Counted from the stretch's first letter, positions 27,894 to 36,658 are shown. The stretch is 64,000 bases of DNA from Streptomyces sp. NBC_00306 (GCF_036169555.1 NZ_CP108032.1:1488001-1552000), one strand, 5' to 3'. The notes: generated by a model not told the origin, from the letters alone. A program made the numbers and translations.

Positions 27894-28447
27894 ACGTGTC
27901 CCTCCGGGTCGAGCGGCAGACTGCACAGCGGGCACGGCGGCCGGCCGGCGTTCACCACGTCCAGCGCCCGCTTGGCGAAGGCCCTGGCCTGCGCCCCGGT
28001 CAGCCGGACGCGCAGCATCGGCGGACCGTTCTCCTCGTCCTGGAGCAGCCGCTCCTCGGCCTCCGCGAGGTCCTCCTCGGAGTCCGCGTCCAGTTCGACG
28101 AGCGCCTGGGCCTCGACGATCATGCGCTGTTCCTCGCCGTCCCAGGCGAGCGCCATCGTGCCGACCCGGAACTCCTCCTCGACGGGGGCGTCCAGCGGCG
28201 CGGTGTCCGAGACGTCGGCGGGGGCCATGGCCGGCACCGGGGCATTGCCCCCGGTACGGCGTACGACCTCGTCGAGCAGCTCATCGATCCGCTCGGCGAG
28301 CGCGGCGACCTGGGTCTTCTCCAGGGCCACGCTCGTGGTGCGCCCTGCGGCCGAGGCCTGCAGGAAGAACGTACGGCGTCCAGGCAGCCCGACCGTACCG
28401 GCCACGAACCGGTCCGGCGGGTCGTAGAGGAACACCTGACGGGACAC
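27857..28447 (-). CDS. DUF3090 family protein with C-terminal Cys motif
   Basis: A 196-aa conserved actinobacterial protein of unknown function. It opens with the family hallmark SRQVFLYDPPDRFVAGTVG and FFLQASAAGR, followed by acidic central helices. It ends in CPLCSLPLDPEGHVCPR with Cys172, Cys175 and Cys186, which could bind zinc or an Fe-S cluster with a fourth ligand (His184 is near). The start is the GTG at 28447, 8 nt after GGGAG. It overlaps the kinase-like gene by 37 nt and follows the phosphatase gene, so the three probably form one functional unit. Confidence 0.9.
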   Translation of the reverse strand: MSRQVFLYDPPDRFVAGTVGLPGRRTFFLQASAAGRTTSVALEKTQVAALAERIDELLDEVVRRTGGNAPVPAMAPADVSDTAPLDAPVEEEFRVGTMALAWDGEEQRMIVEAQALVELDADSEEDLAEAEERLLQDEENGPPMLRVRLTGAQARAFAKRALDVVNAGRPPCPLCSLPLDPEGHVCPRQNGYRRGA

Positions 28448-28543
28448 GTTCTGTCTCCCTCGAGAACTCGGGAACGATCGGGGTGGGCGGACGGTGCGCG
28501 GGCACACGGGTTTTCAGCCCGTCCACCCTACTGCTCCGGGCGA

Positions 28544-29230
28544 TCACGGGGCGCCCGCGCCGCCTCCTACAACCGCGGTCCCGTCTCCGGCGTTCCCGCG
28601 CGGTGCCAGCGAGCCGAAATCACCTGTGTCACCGAGACGCAGAAGAAACGGCCTTGTACGGGTGTAACGGATCGCTGTCACGGAACACGGTTCCACATGG
28701 ATCCGCTGGAAAAGATCGAGATGCATGCCGAGCGCGTCCGCGACCAGCGCCTTGATGATGTCTCCGTGAGAGCACATCACATAGGTGGCGTCCTCGCCGT
28801 GCGCCTCGGCGACACGCGCGTTCCAGTCGCGCACGGCGTCGACGGCCCGCGCCTGCATGGCCCGCATCGACTCACCGCCCGGAAACGCCGCCGCCGAGGG
28901 GTGCTGCTGCACGACCTCCATGAGCGGCTCGTCGGCGAGCTCCTTGAGCTTGCGGCCCGACCAGTCGCCGTAGTGACACTCGCCGATCCGCTCGTCGGTC
29001 TGGAGCTCGAGACCGGGGCGTGCGTCCAGCAGCGGCCGGAGCGTCTGCTCACAGCGTTCCAGGGGGCTGCTGACGGCCGCGGCGAGCGGTACGTCGGCGA
29101 TCCGGGCGGGCAGCGCGGCCGCCTGCGCGGAGCCGCGTTCGTCGAGATGGACGCCGGGGGTCCAGCCGGCGAGCACCCCAGCGGTGTTGGCGGTGGATCG
29201 GCCGTGGCGTACGAGGATCAGCGTGACCAT
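28544..29230 (-). CDS. Histidine phosphatase family protein (MSMEG_4193-type phosphomutase-like)
   Basis: A 228-aa phosphoglycerate-mutase-fold enzyme. The phosphoacceptor His9 is in VRHGRS, followed by the paired SSPLERCEQT. The acid residue lies in IGECHYGDWSG and the second His in MCSHGD. This subgroup co-occurs in actinobacteria with DUF3090 and the SCO1664 kinase-like protein, which lie just downstream here. The natural substrate is unknown. A 68-nt divergent gap separates it from corA. The start chosen (ATG at 29230) begins exactly at the family's MVTLILVRHG. Confidence 0.92.
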   Translation of the reverse strand: MVTLILVRHGRSTANTAGVLAGWTPGVHLDERGSAQAAALPARIADVPLAAAVSSPLERCEQTLRPLLDARPGLELQTDERIGECHYGDWSGRKLKELADEPLMEVVQQHPSAAAFPGGESMRAMQARAVDAVRDWNARVAEAHGEDATYVMCSHGDIIKALVADALGMHLDLFQRIHVEPCSVTAIRYTRTRPFLLRLGDTGDFGSLAPRGNAGDGTAVVGGGAGAP

Positions 29231-29298
29231 GAGCGCCAGCCTAGGCGGACTGTGGCCAGAGGGTGCGCCGGGGCGGCTCGCACGGAAGAATACGCGCC

Positions 29299-30318
29299 GT
29301 GATCGTGGACTGCGCCATCTACCGGGAAGGGCGCCGCACCGAGGGCCCCAAGGACTTCTCCGACGCACTGGACGAGGCACGGGCCATCGGGGACGCCTTT
29401 GTGTGGATCGGCGTGCACGAGCCCACGGAGGAGGAGTTCGACCTCGTCAGCAGCGAGTTCGGGCTGCATCCGCTGGCGGTCGAGGACGCGCTGAAGGCCC
29501 ATCAGCGGCCCAAGCTCGAGGTGTACGACGACTCGCTGTTCATGGTCCTCAAGCCGGTGGTCTACGAGCCGGAGAGCGACTCCGTCGACACCAGCGAGCT
29601 CATGATCTTCATCGGCGACTCCTTCGTGGTGACGGTCCGGCACGGCGAGGGCGCCCCGCTGCACGACGTGCGGGAGCGGCTGGAGGCCGATCCCGACGTG
29701 CTGAAGCACGGCCCCACCGCGGTCCTGTACGCCATCAGCGACGCCGTCGTCGACCACTACATCGATGTGGCCGCCGAGCTCCAGGTGGACCTGGAGGAGA
29801 TGGAGACCGAGGTCTTCGCGCCGACCGGCAAACCGGCCGGCAAGGAGGCGGGGTCCTCCGGATCGGCCGTCTCTCCCCCGACCGCGGCACGGATCTACAC
29901 CTTCAAGCGGCAGGTGCTGGAGTTCCGGCGGGCGGCCGCACCCCTGTCGGCCCCGATGACTCGCCTGGCGAGCGCGGGGGTGCCCTTCGTGGAGAAGCGC
30001 TCGCAGCCCTTCTTCCGGGACGTCAGCGACCATCTGACACGCGCCAACGAGCAGGTGGAGGGGCTCGACCGGCTGCTGTCGGACGTGCTGGCGGCCCATC
30101 TCGCGCAGACGAGCGTGCGCCAGAACGACGACATGCGGAAGATCTCGGCCTGGGCGGCGATGGCGGCGGTGCCCACCATGGTCGCCGGCATCTACGGCAT
30201 GAACTTCGAGCACATGCCGGAGCTGGGCTGGACCTGGGGCTATCCGGCCGTCATCGCCCTGATGGCGGGCGCGGTGGTCGGGCTGTTCCGGCTGTTCAAG
30301 CGCCGCGGCTGGCTGTAG
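29299..30318 (+). CDS. corA: CorA-type magnesium/cobalt transporter
   Basis: A 339-aa pentameric channel subunit. The large N-terminal cytoplasmic alpha/beta domain (1-275) leads into the long stalk helix. Two C-terminal membrane helices follow, with the selectivity motif GMN near 301 (YGMNFEHMPELGW) after the first. The C-terminus is short and basic (FKRRGWL). It starts with GTG. Residues 180-200 carry a Gly/Ser/Lys-rich insertion (GKPAGKEAGSSGS) not found in E. coli CorA. It diverges from the phosphatase gene. Confidence 0.93.
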   Translation: MIVDCAIYREGRRTEGPKDFSDALDEARAIGDAFVWIGVHEPTEEEFDLVSSEFGLHPLAVEDALKAHQRPKLEVYDDSLFMVLKPVVYEPESDSVDTSELMIFIGDSFVVTVRHGEGAPLHDVRERLEADPDVLKHGPTAVLYAISDAVVDHYIDVAAELQVDLEEMETEVFAPTGKPAGKEAGSSGSAVSPPTAARIYTFKRQVLEFRRAAAPLSAPMTRLASAGVPFVEKRSQPFFRDVSDHLTRANEQVEGLDRLLSDVLAAHLAQTSVRQNDDMRKISAWAAMAAVPTMVAGIYGMNFEHMPELGWTWGYPAVIALMAGAVVGLFRLFKRRGWL

Positions 30319-30417
30319 CGGCGCTCGACAGGCGGGGAGCGTGCCCCTGGGACGTGCGCTCCCGGCGGACCGGATGCTCTCGGTGGGCCGGGTGCTGTCG
30401 GCGCGGACCGGGTGCTG

Positions 30418-31203
30418 TCAGTAGGCCGGCGCGGCGGTGGGCGGTCCGTCGAGCGCGCCCCGTCGCGTCGGCATCCGCAGGCCGACCATCTTGTGCCAGC
30501 CGCCGAACCGCTCGTACGCGTACATGCCGTGGATGCCCGCGGCGAGCGCGGCGGACTTGGCCCGGGGCCAGTGCAGCAGCCGCCCCATGTGCCCCATCAC
30601 GGCGAGGCTGACGTCGCGGTACACCGCGATCTCGGCGAGGGCGCTCTCGCGCAGGACGCCGTGGATGGTGCGGCCGTGGCCCTCGGCGGCGAGACGGAGC
30701 AGTTCCTCGTGGCAGTACGCCAGGTGGTTGTCCTCGTCGTCGCAGATCATCCGGATCGCCTTGCCGAGCTCCGGATGGTCCCCGAAGTACTTGACCAGCA
30801 TGTCCATCTGATCGGCCGCGCGCTGCTCGGTGACCCGGCTGTGCGAGAGGTAGACGACGATGTCCTCCTCCGTGAGGGGCTCGTCGCGGCGCAGCTTCTC
30901 GTGGGTGAGACCGATGCCCCGCTGTTCGAGCAGCATCGTGTAGTCGGTCTCGGGCGGGACGGGGACGGCTTCGAGCCCGCGCTTCTTCAGCAGGGCCTGG
31001 AAGATCCTGCCGTGCTTGTCCTCGTCGGCGCCGTGCCGGGTGATCTTCGGCGCAAGGGCACGCATGCTGTCGGGTACGAGGGCGGCGATACGGGCGTTCT
31101 CCCAGCCTCCCTGGGCCTCGCCGCTGGCGGCGATGGAGCAGAAGAGCTGGAAGGAGTCGTCGTCGTCGATGATTTCCTGGAAAAGGCTCCGAGCCGAGAG
31201 CAT
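30418..31203 (-). CDS. Ferritin-like superfamily protein
   Basis: A 261-aa helical protein. Candidate diiron ligands occur in two helices, ADEDKHGRIF (about 60-70) and CDDEDNHLAYCHEE (about 155-168), each with the E/D-x-x-H spacing of ferritin-like di-iron domains. Other residues may complete the site from MCxEQRAAD-like helix SRVTEQRAADQMD. The ATG at 31203 is favoured by AGGAGG 8 nt upstream; a GTG three codons earlier is possible. No oxidase or storage function is established, and the gene stands alone between corA and the LLM oxidoreductase. Confidence 0.8.
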   Translation of the reverse strand: MLSARSLFQEIIDDDDSFQLFCSIAASGEAQGGWENARIAALVPDSMRALAPKITRHGADEDKHGRIFQALLKKRGLEAVPVPPETDYTMLLEQRGIGLTHEKLRRDEPLTEEDIVVYLSHSRVTEQRAADQMDMLVKYFGDHPELGKAIRMICDDEDNHLAYCHEELLRLAAEGHGRTIHGVLRESALAEIAVYRDVSLAVMGHMGRLLHWPRAKSAALAAGIHGMYAYERFGGWHKMVGLRMPTRRGALDGPPTAAPAY

Positions 31204-31456
31204 CACTGCCACCTCCTGAAGGTGTCCGCAAAGAACGAGTCAAATGCGGTACGGGAGGCGAGGCAACAGCTGGGTCGCGCAACTGCGCCGAACGGAGGAC
31301 ATGCGGGCCCGCAAGAAGAGGGAGTAACCATGGCCGCCTGTTCGGCGTTGTGTGTACGACGGCCGTGGCGGGGAAGACCCCCGAGCCCCCACCACGGCCG
31401 CAGAACTTCTCTCCCGGGCCTCTCGGCCGGTCCCTGGGCCCGGTCCCGGAAAGCGA

Positions 31457-32506
31457 TTACGCGAGGCCCGCGCGCTCCAGGGCCTCGGTGCCCGCCCGGA
31501 GCGCGGTGATCCGCTCGTCGAGCGTGAAGCCGGCCGGTGCGAGGGTCAGCGTGGTGACGCCGGCCTCGTTGTACGCCTGCATCCGCTCGGCGATCCGCTC
31601 CACCGACCCGAGCAGCGCGGTGGAGTCGATCAGCTGGTGCGGCACGGCCGCGGCCGCGCCCTGCTTGTCGCCGGACAGGTACTTGTCCTGGATCTCCGCG
31701 GCTTCCTTCTCGTAACCCATGCGCTGCGCGAGCTGGTTGTAGAAGTTCTGCTTGCGGCTGCCCATGCCGCCGACGTACAGCGCGGTGTAGGGACGGAACA
31801 TGTCGGCGAGGCCGTTGACGTCGTCGCCGATCGCCAGCGGGAGGGTCGGGCAGACGTCGAAGCCCTCCATGGTCTTGCCGGCCTTCTCACGGCCCGCGCG
31901 CAGATGGCGGATCGCCGTCTCCTCGAGGTGGTCCGCGGAGGGGAAGATCAGCAGCGCGCCGTCCGCGATCTCACCGGTCTGCTCCAGGTTCTTGGGGCCG
32001 ATCGCGGCGATGTAGAGCGGGATGTGCTCGCGCTTGGGGTGGACCGTGAGCTTGATCGGCTTGCCCGGTCCGTCGGGCAGCGGCAGGGTCCAGTGCTCGC
32101 CCTCGAAGGACAGACGCTCGCGGGACATGGCCCGGCGGACGATCTCGACGTACTCACGGGTGCGGGCCAGCGGCTTGTCGAACTTCACGCCGTACCAGCC
32201 CTCGGAGACCTGAGGTCCGGAGACGCCGAGTCCGAGACGGAAGCGGCCGTCGGAGAGGGAGTCGAGGGTGGCCGCGGTCATGGCCGTCATGGCGGGCTGG
32301 CGGGCCGGGATCTGCATGATCGCGGAGCCGACGTCGATGCGCTCGGTCTGGGCGGCGACCCAGGTGAGGACCGTGGGCGCGTCGGAGCCGTACGCCTCGG
32401 CGGCCCAGCAGACGTCGTAGCCGAGCCTGTCGGCCTCCTTGGCGACGGCGAGGTTGTCGCCGTCCATCCCCGCGCCCCAGTAGCCGAGGTTGATGCCGAG
32501 CCGCAT
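31457..32506 (-). CDS. LLM-class F420-dependent oxidoreductase
   Basis: A 349-aa luciferase-like monooxygenase-fold protein of the F420-dependent subgroup (Rv3520c-like). It begins MRLGINLGYWGAGMDGDN, with EADRLGYDVCWAAEAYGSD, SDGRFRLGLGVSGPQVSEGWYG and the C-terminal FDVCPTLPLAIGDD region. It should use reduced coenzyme F420 as hydride donor or acceptor. The substrate is unknown. The promoter contains a perfect TTACTGATCAGTAA palindrome 13 nt before the start, suggesting control by a TetR-type repressor. It diverges from the aldo/keto reductase gene. Confidence 0.9.
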   Translation of the reverse strand: MRLGINLGYWGAGMDGDNLAVAKEADRLGYDVCWAAEAYGSDAPTVLTWVAAQTERIDVGSAIMQIPARQPAMTAMTAATLDSLSDGRFRLGLGVSGPQVSEGWYGVKFDKPLARTREYVEIVRRAMSRERLSFEGEHWTLPLPDGPGKPIKLTVHPKREHIPLYIAAIGPKNLEQTGEIADGALLIFPSADHLEETAIRHLRAGREKAGKTMEGFDVCPTLPLAIGDDVNGLADMFRPYTALYVGGMGSRKQNFYNQLAQRMGYEKEAAEIQDKYLSGDKQGAAAAVPHQLIDSTALLGSVERIAERMQAYNEAGVTTLTLAPAGFTLDERITALRAGTEALERAGLA

Positions 32507-32518
32507 AACCGCTCCCTC

Positions 32519-32532
32519 TTACTGATCAGTAA
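32519..32532. promoter_or_regulatory. Perfect 14-bp palindrome TTACTGATCAGTAA
   Basis: It is fully self-complementary, of the length of many TetR-family operators. It lies in the 131-bp divergent gap, 13 nt from the LLM gene start and about 105 nt from the aldo/keto reductase start. No regulator gene adjoins it. Confidence 0.7.
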
Positions 32533-32637
32533 CGTCCCTGTTCCGGGGGACTCTAGCGCGGGTCCCCGCGATCCGTCAGGGGGAGGTTGTCCACAGGCTC
32601 TCTCAGGGTGGGCCCATGGCCAGTAATCTCAGCGCCC

Positions 32638-33621
32638 ATGGAACAGAGGCATCTCGGCCGGACCGGCCTGCGTGTGTCCCGGATAGGGCTGGGCACCCTC
32701 ACCTGGGGCCGGGACACCGACGAGCACGACGCCGCCGACCAGTTGAAGGCGTTCTGGGAGGCGGGCGGGACGCTGGTCGACACCGCCGATGTGTACGGCG
32801 GCGGGGATGCCGAATACCTGCTGGGGCAGTTGGTCGAGCGGCTCGTGCCCCGGCGCGATCTCGTGATCGCGACGAAGGCGGGGAGCGTTCCCGACCCCGA
32901 CCGCCGCTTCGACGGCTCGCGCGGACATCTGCTCGCGGCGCTGGACGACTCGCTCCAGCGGCTCGGCACGGACTACGTCGACCTGTGGCAGGTCCACGCC
33001 TTCGACCCCCGGACGCCACTCGACGAGACGCTTCAGGCGCTGGACATCGCGGTGAGCAGCGGCCGGGCACGGTACGCGGGCGTGTCGAACTTCTGCGGCT
33101 GGCAGCTGGCGAAGGCGGCGACCTGGCAGCTGTCGGCGCCTGGCATGCGGACGCGCCTGGCGAGCACGCAGATGGAGTACTCGCTGCTGCAGCGAGGGGT
33201 CGAGCGGGAGGTGCTGCCGGCGGCGCTCGACCTGGGTGTGGGGCTGCTGCCGTCGTCGCCGCTCGGCCGGGGCGTGCTGACCGGGAAGTACCGGCATGCG
33301 ACCCCGGCGGACTCCCGTGGCGCATCGGAGCAGTTGGCGCCGTTCGTCGAGCCGTATCTCGACGAGGCGGCAGACAGCATCGTGGACGCGGTCGTGACAG
33401 CGGCCGACGGTCTGGCGGTGACGGCGCTCCAGGTGGCGCTCGCATGGGTGAGGGACCGGCCGGGAGTGGTCGCCCCGATCGTCGGCGCGCGCAACGCGCA
33501 GCAGCTCACGGCCGCATTGTCAGTGGAGACGCTTACGCTTCCTGACGAGATCTGCCAGGCGCTCGACGATGTGTCGGCGCCCGTGCACCGCTATCCCGAC
33601 CAGGACTGGAGCACGCTGTGA
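32638..33621 (+). CDS. Aldo/keto reductase
   Basis: A 327-aa NADPH-dependent TIM-barrel reductase. The catalytic tetrad is in order: Asp in DTADVYGGG (about 47), Tyr in the same motif (about 52), Lys in ATKAGSV (about 81) and His in WQVHAFDPRTP (about 121). The cofactor segment VGARNAQQL is near the C-terminus. It belongs to the YajO/YghZ-like group; the substrate cannot be inferred. The stop codon overlaps the GTG of the next gene (GTGA), so the downstream RecD2-like protein is translated from the same message. Confidence 0.92.
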   Translation: MEQRHLGRTGLRVSRIGLGTLTWGRDTDEHDAADQLKAFWEAGGTLVDTADVYGGGDAEYLLGQLVERLVPRRDLVIATKAGSVPDPDRRFDGSRGHLLAALDDSLQRLGTDYVDLWQVHAFDPRTPLDETLQALDIAVSSGRARYAGVSNFCGWQLAKAATWQLSAPGMRTRLASTQMEYSLLQRGVEREVLPAALDLGVGLLPSSPLGRGVLTGKYRHATPADSRGASEQLAPFVEPYLDEAADSIVDAVVTAADGLAVTALQVALAWVRDRPGVVAPIVGARNAQQLTAALSVETLTLPDEICQALDDVSAPVHRYPDQDWSTL

Positions 33622-35873
33622 CCGCGCCTTCCGAGGGGCCGCAGCCCCCCACAGCCGCTGAGGAGCAGGCCGGACCCCCGGCCGAGGACCGCGCCGCCGA
33701 GACGGCCGCGGACGGCACCACTGCGGACGGCGAGACCGCGGACGGTGGGGCGCAGGCGGCCGAGAGCACGCCGGCGGACGGCGACGCCGAGGCCGAGAGC
33801 GCGTCCGAGGACGGGCAGCCCGCGTCGGGTACCGCCGGGACCGGCGCCCCCGGCACCACCGACGGCGAGGAGGCCGCCAAGCTGTCCGAGGCCGAGGCCG
33901 AGCTCGCCGCACAGCGGGAGTTGCGGGCCCGCATCGAGCAGCGGAAGGCCGAGAAGGAGGGGCCCATCCAAAGCGGCACCAAGCTGAGCGGCCAGACGGC
34001 CGATCTGCTGGCGGCGGTCCGTGCCGTGGAGAGCGGCGAGAAGCCGAGCGGCGCGTTCTTCGACTCCCCCGGGTCCGGCGAGGGGTCCGCGTCCGACACG
34101 GCTCCGCGGCGTCCGGCTCCCGGTCCGACCGAGCCCGTCCGGCCGCGGATCCCGGGACCGCAGACCGGCCGCCGGGCCGCCGCACCCGAGACGGTGGAGG
34201 CCGTCAGGGCCGTGCTCGTCGAGGGCGGTGCGCCCGAGACCCTCACGGCCCAGGTCGCGGAGTCGCTCGGGGAGCAGGCCGCCGGGATGCTGCGGGAGAA
34301 CCCCTGGCAGCTGCTGTCGGTGTCCGGCGTACGGCCCGAGCAGGCCGACGGGTTCGCGCGGGCGTTGCTCGGCGACGGGTGCGGCCCGGGCGACGAGCGG
34401 CGCACGGCCGCCCTCGTCACCTGGCAGCTGGAGCGGGCCGCACTGCTCGGGCACACCGCGCTGGAGTCCTCGGCGGTGCGCAGCGCCCTGGCCGAGCGGT
34501 CCGTGCCCGACCCCGACGAGGCCCTTCAGCAGGTCATCGCCGAGGGCGCGGTCCTCGTGTTCCAGGACGGCGTGCCGCAGGAGGGCGCGGACGAGGGCGA
34601 GACGGATACCGAGTCCACGCCGGGTGAGGAGTCCGCGGAGCAGGCCGTGCCGGTGCTGCTCGGCCTCGACCGGTACGCACTGGCGGAGGAGAGCCTCGCG
34701 GACAGCCTGGCCCGGCTGGCCAAGACCGGCGCCGACGCCCGGTGGGAGGCCGCCGAGCCGACGGATCTGGTCCGGGCCGTGGCGGCGAGCGGTCTGGTGA
34801 CCCACACCGGCGGCGAGGCGTCCCGCGCCGAGCCGGCCCGGCTCGCCGAGGCCGCGACGGCGCTCGGGCTACGGGCCGTGGTCGCGGTCCACAGCGAGGA
34901 CGGCGGCCGACGGCTCGGCGGAGCGGTCACCGTCTCCGGGCTGCTCGCGGGGACGGAGGGCCCGGGCCGCGACCAGGACGGCGCGTTCGCCCTGGATCTG
35001 CTGGTCGTGCTGGACGCTCCGCAGCTGGACGTCGAGACGGCGGCGATGCTGGTCGAGTCGATGCCGGACGGCGGCCGGCTGGTCCTCAGCGGGGACCCCG
35101 CGCTGCTCGCCTCGGCGGGCGCCGGCCGGGTGTTCGGCGATCTGCTCGCCGCTCGCGTCTGCCCGCAGATCGCCTCCCGGACCCCGGACCCGGGACCCAT
35201 CGGCGAGCTGGTCTCGGGCATCGGGATCGGCGAGCTGAGCCAGGTGGAGGCGCCCGGCAAGGAGGTCGTCATCGTGCCGGTGCGCGACGCCGGCGAGGCC
35301 GTCCACCGCACCGTGCAGCTCGTCGCCGACTCGGTGCCGCGCGCCATCGGGGTGCCGCCCGCCGACACCCAGGTGATCACGGTGGGCCACGGCGGCTCGG
35401 CGGGCACCCGGGCGCTCAACGCGGCGCTGAAGCAGCGGCTGAACCCGGGCCCGGGGCGGTTCGGCGGCTTCGACCCCGGTGACCGTGTCGCGTATGTCCC
35501 CTCCCCCGGCCGTACCCGCCCGGGCACCGTCGTCTCGGCGGACACCGCGGGGCTCCATCTCGACTGCGCGGGCGCGGCGGTGGTCGTTCCGAAGGAGCAG
35601 GTCGAGTCGACGGTGCGCCACGGCTGGGCGATGACCGCGCACCAGGCGACCGGGATGCGCTGGCCCGCGGCCGTCGTGGTGCTGCCCGGGGATGCCGCCC
35701 AGGGCCTGAGCAGGCCGTGGGTCTACACCGCCTTCAGCCGCGGCGAGCGCCATCTGTCCGTGGTGCACGGCGTGGACCAGGCGCTGCCGCGCGCGGTGGC
35801 GGAGGTCCCGACGCAGGAGCGGACGACACGGCTGCGTTCGCTGCTGGAAGGCCTGCTCGCCCCGACTCCCTGA
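33618..35873 (+). CDS. RecD2-like helix-hairpin-helix protein lacking Walker A
   Basis: A 751-aa protein. Residues 1-180 are low-complexity, rich in Ala, Glu, Asp and Gly, with a charged coiled stretch (AEAELAAQRELRARIEQRKA). A RecD2-type HhH region begins near 228 (NPWQLLSVSGVRPEQADGFA). Helicase-like remnants follow: a Walker-B-like strand FALDLLVVLDAPQLD near 460, and motifs at the end (GWAMTAHQATGMRWPAAVVVL, VYTAFSRGERHLSVVHG) equal to RecD2 motifs V/VI. I find no GxGKT P-loop, and the Walker B acid pair is degraded. It is probably a non-hydrolysing DNA-binding paralogue. It is translationally coupled to the aldo/keto reductase. Confidence 0.85.
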   Translation: MTAPSEGPQPPTAAEEQAGPPAEDRAAETAADGTTADGETADGGAQAAESTPADGDAEAESASEDGQPASGTAGTGAPGTTDGEEAAKLSEAEAELAAQRELRARIEQRKAEKEGPIQSGTKLSGQTADLLAAVRAVESGEKPSGAFFDSPGSGEGSASDTAPRRPAPGPTEPVRPRIPGPQTGRRAAAPETVEAVRAVLVEGGAPETLTAQVAESLGEQAAGMLRENPWQLLSVSGVRPEQADGFARALLGDGCGPGDERRTAALVTWQLERAALLGHTALESSAVRSALAERSVPDPDEALQQVIAEGAVLVFQDGVPQEGADEGETDTESTPGEESAEQAVPVLLGLDRYALAEESLADSLARLAKTGADARWEAAEPTDLVRAVAASGLVTHTGGEASRAEPARLAEAATALGLRAVVAVHSEDGGRRLGGAVTVSGLLAGTEGPGRDQDGAFALDLLVVLDAPQLDVETAAMLVESMPDGGRLVLSGDPALLASAGAGRVFGDLLAARVCPQIASRTPDPGPIGELVSGIGIGELSQVEAPGKEVVIVPVRDAGEAVHRTVQLVADSVPRAIGVPPADTQVITVGHGGSAGTRALNAALKQRLNPGPGRFGGFDPGDRVAYVPSPGRTRPGTVVSADTAGLHLDCAGAAVVVPKEQVESTVRHGWAMTAHQATGMRWPAAVVVLPGDAAQGLSRPWVYTAFSRGERHLSVVHGVDQALPRAVAEVPTQERTTRLRSLLEGLLAPTP

Positions 35874-35884
35874 GCGCTCGTGCC

Positions 35885-35929
35885 GAGGCCCCCTGCCGCA
35901 GGACCTGCTGGTCCGCGGAAGGGGGCCTC
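35885..35929. terminator. Terminator between convergent RecD2-like and acidic protein genes
   Basis: The arms 35885-35899 and 35915-35929 pair over 15 positions with a single internal mismatch. The hairpin lies 12 nt beyond the RecD2-like stop. Confidence 0.8.
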
Positions 35930-35951
35930 CTGCGCGCCCGGGCCGGTGGCC

Positions 35952-36611
35952 TCAGCGCTCCACCTCGTCGAGGTCCTCCAGCTCTTCGCCCAGATCGTCC
36001 TCGTCGAAGACCGAGCTGACGTCGAACCGGCACACGATCCGCTCGGGAAGCGCCTGATCGAAGGGGGCGGTGAGCCATTCGCCGGGCTCGGGGACCTCGT
36101 CGGAGGCCGACACCCACAGCGTGGAGTCGCCCTCCTCCAGGCCGAACTCCTTGTGCCGGGAGGCGATTTCGTCCGGCTCGTACTCCCCGAAGAGCACTCC
36201 CAGGGCCGCGTGCACGCTGGTGCCGACGACCGGCACGTTCGCCGGGCGGTCCTCGTCGGTGTCCACGTCGGCGATGCGCTGTGCCTGGGAGAGCAGCCGC
36301 TGCGGCTCCACCACCGCGTAGTCGCGGCGGATCAGCACCGTGAGGGCGTTCGGCTCCTCGGGACCGGCGTACGGCGGCAGGGACTCGTCCGCGGCCGGGA
36401 TCTCGAAGGGGGTGACCTCGTCGTAGCGGTCGTAGAGGCGCTCGTCGTACGCCTCGGCTGCGGCGGCCAGCTCGTTGAACGCGGTGTAGACGGCAGGATC
36501 GTCCTCGCCCGTGCGGTTCTCGACCGCCGCGAGGTGACGGTCCAGTGCGGCCTTGACCGCCTCGGCGGCGGCTCGTACCTCGTCAGCGGTGGGCTGCGCA
36601 GCATCAGACAT
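35952..36611 (-). CDS. Conserved acidic protein of unknown function
   Basis: A 219-aa acidic protein without membrane segments or recognised domain. An N-terminal helical part (EVRAAAEAVKAALDRHLAAVE) with a conserved AYDERLYDRYDEVTPFE segment precedes a mixed region (ALTVLIRRDYAVVEP, VHAALGVLFGEYEPDEI). A strongly acidic tail ends in DEDDLGEELEDLDEVER. Codon usage is typical of the genome. It diverges from the DUF5703 gene with 47 nt between starts. I recognise it only as a conserved Streptomyces hypothetical protein. Confidence 0.85.
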   Translation of the reverse strand: MSDAAQPTADEVRAAAEAVKAALDRHLAAVENRTGEDDPAVYTAFNELAAAAEAYDERLYDRYDEVTPFEIPAADESLPPYAGPEEPNALTVLIRRDYAVVEPQRLLSQAQRIADVDTDEDRPANVPVVGTSVHAALGVLFGEYEPDEIASRHKEFGLEEGDSTLWVSASDEVPEPGEWLTAPFDQALPERIVCRFDVSSVFDEDDLGEELEDLDEVER

Positions 36612-36658
36612 AGTGCAGACGCTATCCGTACCGGGGCTCTGCCCGCACAATAGATGCG

